Positions 16,925-26,487 of a stretch of DNA of 64,000 nt are shown here, piece after piece. Position 1 is the first letter of the stretch, and the number at the start of each line of letters is the position of its first letter. The DNA comes from Desulfofustis limnaeus (lineage in GTDB: Bacteria > Desulfobacterota > Desulfobulbia > Desulfobulbales > Desulfocapsaceae): the NCBI RefSeq assembly GCF_023169885.1, contig NZ_AP025516.1:1550001-1614000 (forward strand). The letters run 5' to 3'. A program made the position numbers and the translations under genes. A model generated the notes under the pieces. It did no database searches and had not been told where the DNA came from. It was given only the letters and a program-made list of their open reading frames with translations.

Positions 16925-17695
16925 ATGATAAAAGCAACGAAAGACACACAGGTCATCGCCATTATCCCGGCCCGCTATCAATCCAACCGTTTTCCCGGCA
17001 AGCCGCTGGCGACGATCTGCGGTAAACCGATGATTCAGCACGTGGTCGAACGGGCCAGGCGCGTACCCTTGTTGTCCAAGGTGGTCGTGGCCACCGACGA
17101 TGAGCGGATCGCCGCTGCCGTGGCCTCGTTCGGTGCCGACTCTGTAATGACGCGCAACGACCATGTCTCCGGCACCGATCGGCTGGCCGAGGCGGCGGAA
17201 TTGCTGGGCATCTCGGAGCAGGATGTAATCGTCAACATCCAGGGTGATCAGCCGCTGTTTCCCCTGGCGGTGATCGAACAGGTAACCCAGCCGTTGCTTG
17301 CTGACCCGGCGTTGCCCATGTCGACGCTGATCTACAAGATCATCCGCAAAGAAGAAATCCACGATCCGAATCATGTGAAGACCGTTTTCGACCGGGATCA
17401 CTATGCTCTTTATTTTTCCCGTTCAGCAATTCCTTTTCAACGCAACCCCGGCGAATCGAGCCCCACGTACTATAAACATCTCGGTTTTTACGCCTACCGG
17501 AAAGGGTTTCTCCTGACCTTCGTGGCCTTACCCGAAGGCGAGTGGGAGCGTTTCGAAAAACTGGAACAGTTGCGGGCGCTTGAATACGGATACAAGATAA
17601 AAGTGGTGTTGACCGAGCATGACTCGATCGAGGTCGATACGGAGGAAGAGCTTGCCCGGGTGGAGTCGATGCTGCTTGCTGACGGCGCAGTTTGA
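16925..17695 (+). CDS. kdsB: 3-deoxy-manno-octulosonate cytidylyltransferase
   Basis: A 256-residue cytoplasmic enzyme that activates Kdo as CMP-Kdo for lipopolysaccharide inner-core synthesis. The N-terminal VIAIIPARYQSNRFPGKPLATICGKPMIQHV is the nucleotide-binding signature, with VVVATDDERIAAAV, NIQGDQPLF (metal-binding Asp) and YKHLGFYAYRKGFL further on. I use the ATG at 16925; an in-frame GTG 54 bases earlier would add residues not expected in the family. Its presence shows that the organism makes LPS. The YvcK-like gene follows 62 bases downstream. Confidence 0.97.
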   Translation: MIKATKDTQVIAIIPARYQSNRFPGKPLATICGKPMIQHVVERARRVPLLSKVVVATDDERIAAAVASFGADSVMTRNDHVSGTDRLAEAAELLGISEQDVIVNIQGDQPLFPLAVIEQVTQPLLADPALPMSTLIYKIIRKEEIHDPNHVKTVFDRDHYALYFSRSAIPFQRNPGESSPTYYKHLGFYAYRKGFLLTFVALPEGEWERFEKLEQLRALEYGYKIKVVLTEHDSIEVDTEEELARVESMLLADGAV

Positions 17696-17757
17696 TTCTG
17701 CCGCAGGCGTCGGCCGGCAGTCATACGAAGCGATGCAGAGGTGTTGGTAGCGCAATC

Positions 17758-20070
17758 ATGGATAGAGATTTTACCGAGAAGAACCGGGAGTTGATCGATC
17801 AGCTGGGGGCCAGGAACCTGGCTCCCTTGGAGCTGTTGCCGCACCGGAATCTGCGCGAGAAACTGGTTGACCTGGTGCTCAACGATGTACCCAAGCTGGC
17901 CGACTACCGTTCCTCCGTGGCCTTCACCCAGTTGCGGCAGAATCTGGTGGAGACCAAGACCGACGATCTGCGGGTGGTGGTGTTCGGCGGCGGTACCGGC
18001 TTGTCCAACATAATCGGCGGAGATTGCCGGCAGAAGGGCTGGGCTCGCCGGCCCTTCGAGGGGCTCAAACAGGTCTTTCCCAGGACCTCGGCCATCGTCT
18101 GTGTTACCGATGACGGTGGCTCGACCGGGGAGTTGCTCAAGGACATGCCGGTCATCGCCGTGGGCGATATTCGTCATGTGTTGCTGTCTTCCATCCAACT
18201 GGAGCGCCTACAGAAACAATACGATCTTACCGTGGCCGAGGCGACGTCCCTGGCCGGGGAGCTGTCCACCCTGTTCAACTACCGGTTTTCCGGTTGCCCC
18301 AGCACGGCGCGCGAACTGCTCGAGCAGTCCGGCATGGTCTCGGCCAGGGTACCGGCGGCGATCAGGCGCTATGTCGAACAGGCACTCACCTTTTGCCTCA
18401 GCGATGCGACCTGTCGGCAGACGGTGCAGCGTTCGCATTGTCTGGGTAACCTGATCGTGGTCTCGGCGTTGTGCCGCCGGCTGCCGCCGGGGGTATTGCA
18501 GCAGGAGCCGGAAACCCTGGCCAATCGCTACGGCGACCTGATCTATGCCGGCCTGGCCGATTGCGCCTTTGTCTTTGGCGCCGCTCCTCGTGCCGTCGAA
18601 CCCTGTACCGCCACACCGGCTCAGCTTCGATTTGTCTACGGTGACGGGGTCCAGGTCCGCGGCGAAAAAAAATCGAGCGAGGCCCGACGGGGATTTCCCA
18701 TCGACCGGGTCCATGTGGATTTCTGCAGTACCCCCTATGTGCCGGCGACCTTGCTGGAACAAATCGGCAACGCCGATATCCTGATCATGGCCCCGGGGAG
18801 CCTGTACAGCTCGATCATTCCCGTGATGCAGGTACCGGGCATCGCAGAGGCGGTCAAAAACAACCGGCACGCCCTGAAACTGCTCATTGCCAACCTGTGG
18901 GTCCAGGAAGGAGAGACGGATCGAAGCAACCTGGATCCGGAGCGTAAGTTCCATGTCTCCGACATGATCCGGGCCTATGACCGGAACGTGCCCGGTGGCA
19001 TCCGTGGGCTCTTCGACCAGATTCTCTGTCTCTCCTTGCAGGATATTCCCGGATCGGTCATTCAGAATTACGCAGTGGAAGGCAAGAGTCCCATCTACCT
19101 CGATCGAGACGTCCTTGAAAAAGAGGGCTTCGAGACGGTCGAGTGCGGCTTCTATTCCCGGGCCGCACTCCATGAACGACAGGTCATTCAGCACGATCCG
19201 CACGTGGTGGCGCAGACCGTGAAGACACTCTATCTGGCCGAAGCACTGTTCAGCCGGGTCGGAGTAGTACGGGGCGCAAAAAGTCGGGCGGTGACGGAGA
19301 CGGAAGGTGGTGTCGAGCGCTACACGGTCACCTTGCCGTCGTACAAGTATCGGCACATCTCGCAGCGACTGCACCAGTTGACCATCGATGCCGGGCCGGA
19401 TACGATCGATTTCGACGTGGAGGACGTCCGTGATCGGCTGGTGGAGATGATCTGGTACCATCAGGACATTCCGTGCCGTCATCTGGACCTGGTGAGCGGC
19501 ATCACCTGCGTCCGGGCCGAGCATTGGCCGCGGGATCAGCGGTGGGATAATGTCTTTTCCTTTTATGAACCGAGTAACAGCCGCATCTATCTGCGTCAAG
19601 ATCGGCTGGAAGACTCAAAGAAACTGGAAATTGCCTTCTTGATCGCCCTCGGTCAATCCCTGTTGGGCGACTACGCTTTGGAAAAGCGTATCGAACCGCT
19701 CCTTGATGGTGGCTGCACCCTGGGCCGGGTTTATCATCTCAAACTACGGCGTGCCGATGCGCGGGCCTGCTACTTCTCCGATACCGAGTTGGGCGAGTTC
19801 CTGCAGCTGGCCCGGATGAAAGAGTTGGAACCGGGACATTTCACCAGGGTGATCAACGATCAGGAGGGATTCACCCCGCCCGGTCTGCTGATGGGATTGA
19901 TGTATGCCTGGTACCTCGACAACCGGTTGGCCAGCCATATCGAATACAAAATGTCCATTTTGAAGATTCGCCAATCGGATTTGATCCCCGAACAGATTCG
20001 GACGAGACAGCGCCGGGTCGGACTCACCGATTTTTTTCGTGCGGCGGTTTTCGGTAAACACGACGACTGA
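17758..20070 (+). CDS. YvcK/CofD-family protein with long C-terminal extension
   Basis: A 770-residue protein, over twice the length of YvcK (about 320 residues). An N-terminal extension of about 70 residues leads to a YvcK/CofD-like domain: VVVFGGGTGLSN near 73-84, CVTDDGGSTGELLKDMPVIAVGDIRHVL near 115-142 (DDGGSTG substrate loop), NADILIMAPGSLYSSIIPVM near 338-357 and LLIANLWVQEGETD near 375-388. YvcK proteins bind UDP-sugars and support gluconeogenic growth and cell-wall synthesis; CofD relatives transfer lactyl-type groups. Residues from about 500 to 770 form an extension I cannot assign, helical and charged, possibly including a large part devoted to regulation. It precedes a receiver and a hybrid kinase by 14 bases, so the three may be one operon. 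Function is inferred only for the core domain. Confidence 0.82.
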   Translation: MDRDFTEKNRELIDQLGARNLAPLELLPHRNLREKLVDLVLNDVPKLADYRSSVAFTQLRQNLVETKTDDLRVVVFGGGTGLSNIIGGDCRQKGWARRPFEGLKQVFPRTSAIVCVTDDGGSTGELLKDMPVIAVGDIRHVLLSSIQLERLQKQYDLTVAEATSLAGELSTLFNYRFSGCPSTARELLEQSGMVSARVPAAIRRYVEQALTFCLSDATCRQTVQRSHCLGNLIVVSALCRRLPPGVLQQEPETLANRYGDLIYAGLADCAFVFGAAPRAVEPCTATPAQLRFVYGDGVQVRGEKKSSEARRGFPIDRVHVDFCSTPYVPATLLEQIGNADILIMAPGSLYSSIIPVMQVPGIAEAVKNNRHALKLLIANLWVQEGETDRSNLDPERKFHVSDMIRAYDRNVPGGIRGLFDQILCLSLQDIPGSVIQNYAVEGKSPIYLDRDVLEKEGFETVECGFYSRAALHERQVIQHDPHVVAQTVKTLYLAEALFSRVGVVRGAKSRAVTETEGGVERYTVTLPSYKYRHISQRLHQLTIDAGPDTIDFDVEDVRDRLVEMIWYHQDIPCRHLDLVSGITCVRAEHWPRDQRWDNVFSFYEPSNSRIYLRQDRLEDSKKLEIAFLIALGQSLLGDYALEKRIEPLLDGGCTLGRVYHLKLRRADARACYFSDTELGEFLQLARMKELEPGHFTRVINDQEGFTPPGLLMGLMYAWYLDNRLASHIEYKMSILKIRQSDLIPEQIRTRQRRVGLTDFFRAAVFGKHDD

Positions 20071-20084
20071 GCCAGGGGCGGTCT

Positions 20085-20471
20085 ATGAAAGTTCTGGTCA
20101 TCGATGATGAACCGGCAATCCGCGACATCCTGCGGACCTGGCTGGGCAAAGCCGGGATAACGGTATTTGAGGCGGCCAACGGGCTCGAAGGGATGCAGGT
20201 TCAGGAAAACACACCGGTGGACCTGCTGATCTGCGACTTGATCATGCCGGTACAGGAAGGGATCGAGACCATAACCTCCTTCCGGCAACGCTACCCGGTG
20301 GTCGGCATCATCGCCATCTCCGGAGGCGGGCGCCTGCTGCCCGATTCCTATCTGGAGCTTGCCCAGCAACTCGGGGCCTGGAAGGTCTTTCGCAAGCCCC
20401 TGGACCTGTCTGCCATCGTTCAGGCCGTACAGGAGTGGTGCGGACAGAAAGGAGCGACCTCGGACCGATGA
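20085..20471 (+). CDS. Single-domain response regulator
   Basis: A 128-residue receiver domain with no output domain. The acidic pocket is VLVIDDEPAIRD, the phospho-acceptor is Asp51 in LLICDLIMP, and the conserved Lys is in VFRKPLDL near 107. Such stand-alone receivers act as phosphate shuttles or bind protein targets. It lies 14 bases after the YvcK-like gene and overlaps the start of the hybrid kinase (ATGA), which makes that kinase the most likely phosphate source. Confidence 0.93.
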   Translation: MKVLVIDDEPAIRDILRTWLGKAGITVFEAANGLEGMQVQENTPVDLLICDLIMPVQEGIETITSFRQRYPVVGIIAISGGGRLLPDSYLELAQQLGAWKVFRKPLDLSAIVQAVQEWCGQKGATSDR

Positions 20472-22459
20472 CCAGTCTCCCGAAGGCCCTGGTGGTTGAC
20501 AACAACCCCGTTCTCCTCAAGGCGATCGCGACCCTCGTCGAGCGGGAAGGGTGTTCAGTGCGGGCGGTGGAAAACGGTTTGCAGGCGCTGGAAATCCTCA
20601 AGACCGTTGCCATCGATATCATCTTCACCGATCTTGTCATGCCCCTGGTCGGCGGTGATCAGCTCTGCCGCATCATTCGACAAACCCCGGCGTTGCAGCA
20701 TATTTTCATCGTCATCATTTCGGCGCTGCCGGCCGCCGAGGCCGAGCGACTGATGGCCGCCACTCCCTGTGACATCAGCATTGCCAAGGGGAGCCTAGCG
20801 GATATGAGAAGTTCTATTCGCCAGGCCCTCGAACAGTTTCGTCACCGTTCCGGCGAATCGGCATGGGGTCCAAGAACGCACGAGTCGCTGCCTGGTGATC
20901 TGCAACCTCACGGACAAAGCATTGCCGGCGAAATACTGGCAGAGAAAATCCATCGCGAAGAAATCGTAGCCTGCTTGTCAGAGGGAGTGATCGAACTGAA
21001 TGCCCAGGGGACCGTCGTGGAGGTGAACCGGGCCGCCTTGCACATCCTCGGGCTTGGTATCGCCGAGGTCGTCGGAGTCGACGTTGATCAACTCGGCTGG
21101 GGTGAACACGCTGCGGCGGTGGCTCAGTGGGTGCAGAGAGAGCTGCGGGAAAAGGGCATGGCTGGGCTGACGATCGGTGATGATCGGCCGATCAGTCGGG
21201 GCGGCAAGGTTTTGACCATGACCTTGCTGGCCGTTACCGGAGCCAGTTACTTCGGCATCTGCATCGTCCGCGATATCACCCGGCAGCATCGGGCCGAGCA
21301 GTACCAGCAGAAAATGGACCAGGCCCTGCGGCTGGTCAAAAAGATGGATGCCCTTTCCGGTATGGCCGGTGGTGTCGCCCACGATTTCAACAATCTGCTG
21401 GCGGTCATGTGCGGTGCGCTCGATGTGGCGCTTTTTGCCGTCGACGACGGAGATCCCCAGCTGGCCAAGGAAAAGGTGGTCCAGGCAAAACTGTCAGCCC
21501 AGTCGGCGGTCGAACTGGTGCGCCGGATATCGCAATCGTCGTCCTACGGGATTATCGACCGGGAACGTACGGGAGTGGGTCCCTTTCTCAGGAGCGCTGT
21601 TACCACCTATCCGGGCGAGATGCCGGTCAGCGTTTCCTATTCGGTTGCCGACCAGACGGACATGGTGCTTCTGGATCGGCAGCAGATGACCACGGCCATC
21701 CACAACCTCCTGCAAAACAGTGTGGAGGCCGGAGGCAGTGAAATCCTGGTGCGCATCGAACCCTGCAGGATAGAGCAGCCGCTCGTTTCTTCGGGTCACT
21801 ACGTTCCGGTCGGAAACTATGTGCAGGTGGATGTCATCGACGATGGATCGGGCATCGAGCCGCGTCATATTACTGAGATTTTCGACCCCTACTTTTCGAC
21901 GAAGGAGCGGGGTGTGGCCAAGGGAATGGGGCTCGGCCTCGCGGTTGTCTATTCCACCTTACGCAATCACGGTGGCTATGTGGTGGTAACCTCGGAATGG
22001 GGGCATTGGACCCGGGTGTCCCTATACCTCCCCGTCGCCAGGCTGAGCGACGGACCAGTGTCCGAGCCGGCAACGTTGGCCGGCATGAATGTCTTGCTGG
22101 TGGAACAAGATGATCAGGCCGGCACGGTGGCAACCGCCATGCTCGAATACCTGGGCGTCACCGTGTTTCCCGTTGAGACGACCGAACGCGCTCACGCCCT
22201 GTGTCATCGTTTGGTTGAACAGGGAGAGCGGCTGGTCGGAGCCTTGATCAACCTTGAGTCGGATGAAGACCCGAAGGCCATTGCCCTTTGTCAGCAGGTG
22301 CGGGCCGAGCATCCGGAAGCGGTGATCATCGCCACCGGTGGTTCACCGCTCGGACCGGTCATGACCGACAGCCGCAGATACGGATTTTCCAACGCCTTGC
22401 CTAAACCCTACGGGCTTGACGATCTGCGTAGTCTCCTCGCCTCGGTTAAGCGCTCCTGA
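20468..22459 (+). CDS. Hybrid histidine kinase: receiver-PAS-kinase-pseudoreceiver
   Basis: A 663-residue soluble (no membrane helix) two-component protein. Domains in order: an N-terminal receiver (about 5-125, acceptor Asp55 in IIFTDLVMP), a PAS domain (about 170-275, GVIELNAQGTVVEVNRAAL), a His-containing dimerisation domain (His305 in GGVAHDFNNLLAV), an ATPase domain with NLLQNSVEAGG, DDGSGIEP and MGLGLAVVY, and a C-terminal receiver-like domain beginning MNVLLVEQDDQAG near 540. In that last domain the acceptor position reads LINLES, Asn in place of Asp, so it is probably not phosphorylated, although the Lys in LPKPYG is kept. The start is fixed by overlap with the preceding receiver gene. 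Signal unknown. Confidence 0.9.
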   Translation: MTSLPKALVVDNNPVLLKAIATLVEREGCSVRAVENGLQALEILKTVAIDIIFTDLVMPLVGGDQLCRIIRQTPALQHIFIVIISALPAAEAERLMAATPCDISIAKGSLADMRSSIRQALEQFRHRSGESAWGPRTHESLPGDLQPHGQSIAGEILAEKIHREEIVACLSEGVIELNAQGTVVEVNRAALHILGLGIAEVVGVDVDQLGWGEHAAAVAQWVQRELREKGMAGLTIGDDRPISRGGKVLTMTLLAVTGASYFGICIVRDITRQHRAEQYQQKMDQALRLVKKMDALSGMAGGVAHDFNNLLAVMCGALDVALFAVDDGDPQLAKEKVVQAKLSAQSAVELVRRISQSSSYGIIDRERTGVGPFLRSAVTTYPGEMPVSVSYSVADQTDMVLLDRQQMTTAIHNLLQNSVEAGGSEILVRIEPCRIEQPLVSSGHYVPVGNYVQVDVIDDGSGIEPRHITEIFDPYFSTKERGVAKGMGLGLAVVYSTLRNHGGYVVVTSEWGHWTRVSLYLPVARLSDGPVSEPATLAGMNVLLVEQDDQAGTVATAMLEYLGVTVFPVETTERAHALCHRLVEQGERLVGALINLESDEDPKAIALCQQVRAEHPEAVIIATGGSPLGPVMTDSRRYGFSNALPKPYGLDDLRSLLASVKRS

Positions 22460-22487
22460 GTACACCCGAGTTTTTGGCTTCACCACC

Positions 22488-22613
22488 TCAGCGCCGCCGA
22501 TTCATCAGCAGGAAACCGGATACGAAACAGGCCAATCCGATCAGCCACTGATTGCGGTGTAGCAGGATGAGGGCGGTCAGGCACAGCAACGTGCCGATAA
22601 CGACTCGGTTCAT
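22488..22613 (-). CDS. 41-residue single-span membrane protein coupled to hrpA
   Basis: A short frame that begins inside the hrpA stop codon (ATGA overlap) and encodes 41 residues ending in MNRRR. It is very hydrophobic: VVIGTLLCLTALILL, a short polar break HRNQWL, then IGLACFVSGFLL, with a basic C-terminus, as expected for a small inner-membrane hairpin or single-span protein. The overlap, the clean composition and the absence of any gene on the other strand here support a real gene. It is too short to assign to a family and might have been missed in automatic annotation. Confidence 0.6.
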   Translation of the reverse strand: MNRVVIGTLLCLTALILLHRNQWLIGLACFVSGFLLMNRRR

Positions 22614-25600
22614 GGCTGGTTTCCCGGCGCCGCCGGTTCGAGGCCGGCGCCTTGTGCCGTCAACTCCTGCCAGGATTGCCTCAGGATTTTTTCCGACACT
22701 TTGGTTTTGCTTCTGATTTCCGGCGAGAAGAGGGTGAGACCATACTCCAGGACCAGCCGGCAGTAGTCTCGATAGAGCTGGTGACAGGCCGGCTCGGCGG
22801 AATCAAGAGCAGCGCGAAGGGCGTGGCCACGCTCCAGGTACGGGGTGAACTTCTGCTGTTTTTCCCGGTCCTTGACCAGGTTATGGCGGGCTCGTTCGAC
22901 CCTGATCAACAATCCTTTCAAGAATCTCTCTGCATCTCCCAACTCCGGTTCGGTGAAGAAATCGAGGAATCTTTCTGGGAGGATCAACTGCAGATGGCTG
23001 TGCAGGAGGGCGAAGTCACCGGCCGATCGTGGGTAGGCTTGCTCCTCCGTGGCGATGTGGGTCGTGATTTCCCGGCGCAACCGCACGAGCGTCATGATCA
23101 GGTCGATGATCCGGCGCGCTGAAGCGAAGTAGCCCAGCGTGGCAAGCCGCTTCACCGTCTGATCAAATGCCGGTCGGTCCGTCAGGATGTCGTATTTTTC
23201 GGGGGCCAAAAGGTGCATGACGAAGCGTTGTATGGCGTGTCGCGCCCCGGTGCTTGACCCGTGGATCTCTGCCAGCCAGCCTGTAGACGGGCCGGTCAGC
23301 GTCGTTTTGAGGTAGCGCCGGACATCCCGGTCCTGTTCTCGAAAAGCCAACTGCAGCAGGCGATGGGCGCCATCCCGGTTGGTTCTCCGGGCGTCGGTCG
23401 GATCAGGGCGATAGACCACCCGCACCCCTTGATCGTCCGGCAGTATGTCGAGTGCACCATAGAGGCCGCCGACGGTTCTTCCCTGCTCGTCGACGAGGTC
23501 GAGACGGGGCCGGATGGTCGCGAAGTCCCAGGTGGTGAAACGCTGGTGGCGCAAGCGTTCAACCGCCTCTTGATCCCGGGCGGACAGTTTCGCGGGTGGG
23601 CGATCGGGCGCGCCGTGTCGTCCCTGCTGCTGCAGGGAGCGCAGGTCCCGGCCCGACCGCATCTCCCTGCCGGCCGGGTCGACAACGCAAAAACGCATGC
23701 GCAGGTGCTCGGGCAGGTCCGTCGGCCAGTCCTCTGGTGTGACCGAGACCCGATAGTGTTTCGTGATGGCGGCGGCCAACGCGCGCAGATAGTTGCCGTT
23801 GCCGATCTCCATGGAATCGAGCAAACGATCGACCGCCTCGTTTATCGGGATCAGTTGCTTGCGCAAGCGCTTGGGCAAGCCCTTGATGAGAAACGTCGTC
23901 TTTTCCGTCAGCAACCCCGGGACCAACCAGTCGAACAGCTCCGGCTTCAAGGCGTCCAGTACTTCCTGGGGAACCAGCACCGTCACTCCGTCGTGGGCGC
24001 TGCCCGGTTCGAAATGATAGGTGAGCGGGAGTTCGAGCGAGCCGTGCCGCAGTTTCTGTGGGTAGTCGAGAAGGTCACGCTCGTGCGGGGTCCGCAGCAA
24101 AATGTCTTGCTGGGTCATCAACAGATGATCCTGGCTCCCCTGTTTCAGGGCCTTGAGCAGCGAACGCCGATCATAGACCTGGGGCGGTAAACGGTCGTCA
24201 TAGAAATCGTGGACGACCGTATCGTCGATGACCACATCCCGCTTGCGCAGCTTTGCCTCGGCCTCGCGCCACTGCTGTAACAAGGCCCGGTTACGGGTGA
24301 GAAAGGGATAGGAGCCGCTGATCTGGCCGGCCACGAGCGCGTGTTCAATGAAAATGTGCCGCGCCTCCCGCTGGTTTTTCGGATCGCGGCTGCCGAAATT
24401 GACCTGGCGTCCGCTGATCAGCGTCAGGCCATAGAGAGACACCGTTTCGTCGCCGATGACCTGACCGCTTCGCTTCTGCCAGCGGGGATTGGTCCAGGAA
24501 TACGAACAGAATTCGCGGGCGGCGGCCTCGATCCATTCCGGCTCGATAGCGGCGACAGTCAGGGCGAAGAGCCTTGACGTCTCGATAACAGACCCGGCCA
24601 TGATCCAGTCCGCGTTGGCGCGCTGGGCGCAGCTTCCGGGAAAGAGCACGATCTCCCGGTTGCCGATCCCGTGGAAAACGGTGCCGCTTTTTTTTCGTGC
24701 ACATTGACGGAAAAGTCCGGCCAGCACCGAGCGATGCAGGGCCTCGTAGCTGGCCTCGCTCGTGTTGAAGCGAAAGCGGTGGTGGGTCTGTAACAGCCTG
24801 GTCAGCTGCTCATGCAGATCGATCCATTCCCTCATTCGCTGAAAAGAGAGGTAATGCCGGGAGCAGAACCGTTTCAGCGCCGACCAGGAGAAGCTGCCCA
24901 TTTCTGCAAAACAGCGTCGCCAGATGGTGAGCAGCATGATGAAGTCGGAACGGGGGTCGGCAAAGGCGGCATGGGCCTGATCCGCCGCCTGTTCCTTGTC
25001 GGCCGGTCGGACCCGCGGGTCCTGGAGAGCGAGCGCGGCGGCGATGATAACCGTCTCGGTGAGGCAGTTGTTCTTCTCGGCCTCGATGATGATGCGGGAG
25101 ATGACCGGGTCGATGGGCAGCTGGGCCATGATCGAACCGTATTCGGTCAATCGTCCCCCATCGTCGATCGCCCCTAGTTCCCGGAGCATTCGATAGCCTT
25201 CCCGGATGGCCAGTGGTTTGGGTGGGTCAAGAAAGGGGAAGGCCACCGGGTCGCCCAGTTTCAAGGCAATCATCTGGAGGATGACCTCGGCCAGGTTGGA
25301 TCGTTGTATCTCCGGAACGGCAAAGGCCGGACGATTACGATAGTCATCCTCGCTGAAAAGACGGAAACAGACGCCCGGCCCGGTGCGGCCGCACCGTCCG
25401 GCCCGTTGGTCGCAGTTCGCCTGGGAAATGGCGGTGACCGGCAGGTTGACGGTCCGTGAGCGGGCGTTGTAGGTGGAGATCCGCGCCAGACCGGAGTCGA
25501 CGACGTAGCGGATACCGGGCACCGTCAGCGAGGTTTCGGCGACGTTGGAGGCTACGACGATCTTCGGTTGGTGGTGCGGCTTGAAGATCCGTTGCTGGTC

Positions 25601-26377
25601 GCTGGCCTGCAGTCGGCCGAAGAGCGGTAGGACCGCTCGTTGCGGCAATCGCCCCCGCAGGGTCTCACAACAGGTTCTGATGTCTCTTTCGGTCGGCAGG
25701 AAAACGAGCATATCGCCCGGCGGGTACGATGAGCAGATGGTGTCCACCGCCGCCACGCACTGATCCACGTAAGACGCCTCCTCTTCCTCTCGCTCCGGGG
25801 GGAGATAGACGATCTCCACCGGATGGATTTTGCCGTCGACACGCAGCACCGGGGCGTTGTCGAAATGGGCGGCAAAGGCCTCGGTGTCAATGGTCGCTGA
25901 GGTGATGACGACCTGCAGATCCCGGCGTTTCTTCAGCAATCGGCGCAGATAGCCGAGGAGAAAATCGATGTTGAGGTTGCGTTCGTGGGCCTCATCGACG
26001 ATAATGACGCGATACCGATGAAGAAAGGGGTCGCGTCTTGTCTCAGCCAACAGGACGCCATCGGTCATGAATTTTATGCGGGTCTGCCTGCTTGTCTGGT
26101 CATGGAAACGGATTTTACACCCCACCAGATAGCCGTGCCCTGCCAATTCCTCCCTGACCCGTTGCGCGACGGTGGTGGCGGCGATGCGCCGCGGCTGGGT
26201 GCATCCCACCATGCCGGGGTGGTCGGGAGCGAGTTGGTAACAGAGTTTTGGTAACTGGGTGGTCTTGCCTGATCCGGTTTCGCCGGCGATGACGACCACC
26301 TGGTGTTCTGCAAGCAGCGCCCCGATTTCCGGAAGAAATGGGGCGATGGGCAGGTCCGCTGGGTAGGAAAACTCCAT
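22610..26377 (-). CDS. hrpA: ATP-dependent RNA helicase HrpA
   Basis: A 1255-residue DEAH-box helicase. The motor part shows motif I AGETGSGKTTQLPKL near 33-47, motif II DEAH near 127, motif III SATIDTEAF near 160 and motif VI QRAGRCGRTGPG near 335; it is followed by the winged-helix/ratchet region, an OB-like domain and the long C-terminal DUF3418 region that distinguishes HrpA from HrpB. In Escherichia coli HrpA acts on fimbrial mRNA and helps resolve collided ribosomes. Length is normal. It is divergent from galU with 110 bases between, and a 41-residue membrane protein gene overlaps its stop. Confidence 0.96.
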   Translation of the reverse strand: MEFSYPADLPIAPFLPEIGALLAEHQVVVIAGETGSGKTTQLPKLCYQLAPDHPGMVGCTQPRRIAATTVAQRVREELAGHGYLVGCKIRFHDQTSRQTRIKFMTDGVLLAETRRDPFLHRYRVIIVDEAHERNLNIDFLLGYLRRLLKKRRDLQVVITSATIDTEAFAAHFDNAPVLRVDGKIHPVEIVYLPPEREEEEASYVDQCVAAVDTICSSYPPGDMLVFLPTERDIRTCCETLRGRLPQRAVLPLFGRLQASDQQRIFKPHHQPKIVVASNVAETSLTVPGIRYVVDSGLARISTYNARSRTVNLPVTAISQANCDQRAGRCGRTGPGVCFRLFSEDDYRNRPAFAVPEIQRSNLAEVILQMIALKLGDPVAFPFLDPPKPLAIREGYRMLRELGAIDDGGRLTEYGSIMAQLPIDPVISRIIIEAEKNNCLTETVIIAAALALQDPRVRPADKEQAADQAHAAFADPRSDFIMLLTIWRRCFAEMGSFSWSALKRFCSRHYLSFQRMREWIDLHEQLTRLLQTHHRFRFNTSEASYEALHRSVLAGLFRQCARKKSGTVFHGIGNREIVLFPGSCAQRANADWIMAGSVIETSRLFALTVAAIEPEWIEAAAREFCSYSWTNPRWQKRSGQVIGDETVSLYGLTLISGRQVNFGSRDPKNQREARHIFIEHALVAGQISGSYPFLTRNRALLQQWREAEAKLRKRDVVIDDTVVHDFYDDRLPPQVYDRRSLLKALKQGSQDHLLMTQQDILLRTPHERDLLDYPQKLRHGSLELPLTYHFEPGSAHDGVTVLVPQEVLDALKPELFDWLVPGLLTEKTTFLIKGLPKRLRKQLIPINEAVDRLLDSMEIGNGNYLRALAAAITKHYRVSVTPEDWPTDLPEHLRMRFCVVDPAGREMRSGRDLRSLQQQGRHGAPDRPPAKLSARDQEAVERLRHQRFTTWDFATIRPRLDLVDEQGRTVGGLYGALDILPDDQGVRVVYRPDPTDARRTNRDGAHRLLQLAFREQDRDVRRYLKTTLTGPSTGWLAEIHGSSTGARHAIQRFVMHLLAPEKYDILTDRPAFDQTVKRLATLGYFASARRIIDLIMTLVRLRREITTHIATEEQAYPRSAGDFALLHSHLQLILPERFLDFFTEPELGDAERFLKGLLIRVERARHNLVKDREKQQKFTPYLERGHALRAALDSAEPACHQLYRDYCRLVLEYGLTLFSPEIRSKTKVSEKILRQSWQELTAQGAGLEPAAPGNQP

Positions 26378-26487
26378 GAAAACGATAGCTGAGCGCGTGC
26401 TTTTGTGGTAACAATCCTGATCCGTGAAGAGAGGTTTCTATACCATATATCAGGACACGGTGCCATTGCCAATGGGGGGAAACAACC

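Noticed and set aside
18208-19599. Long open frame (463 codons) on the minus strand inside the YvcK-like gene
   Set aside because: It is antisense to a gene with clear family motifs, has no recognisable domain, and is the expected by-product of GC-rich codon use.
22022-22312. Possible additional gene on the minus strand within the hybrid kinase
   Set aside because: Fully inside a well-supported kinase ORF with no independent evidence.
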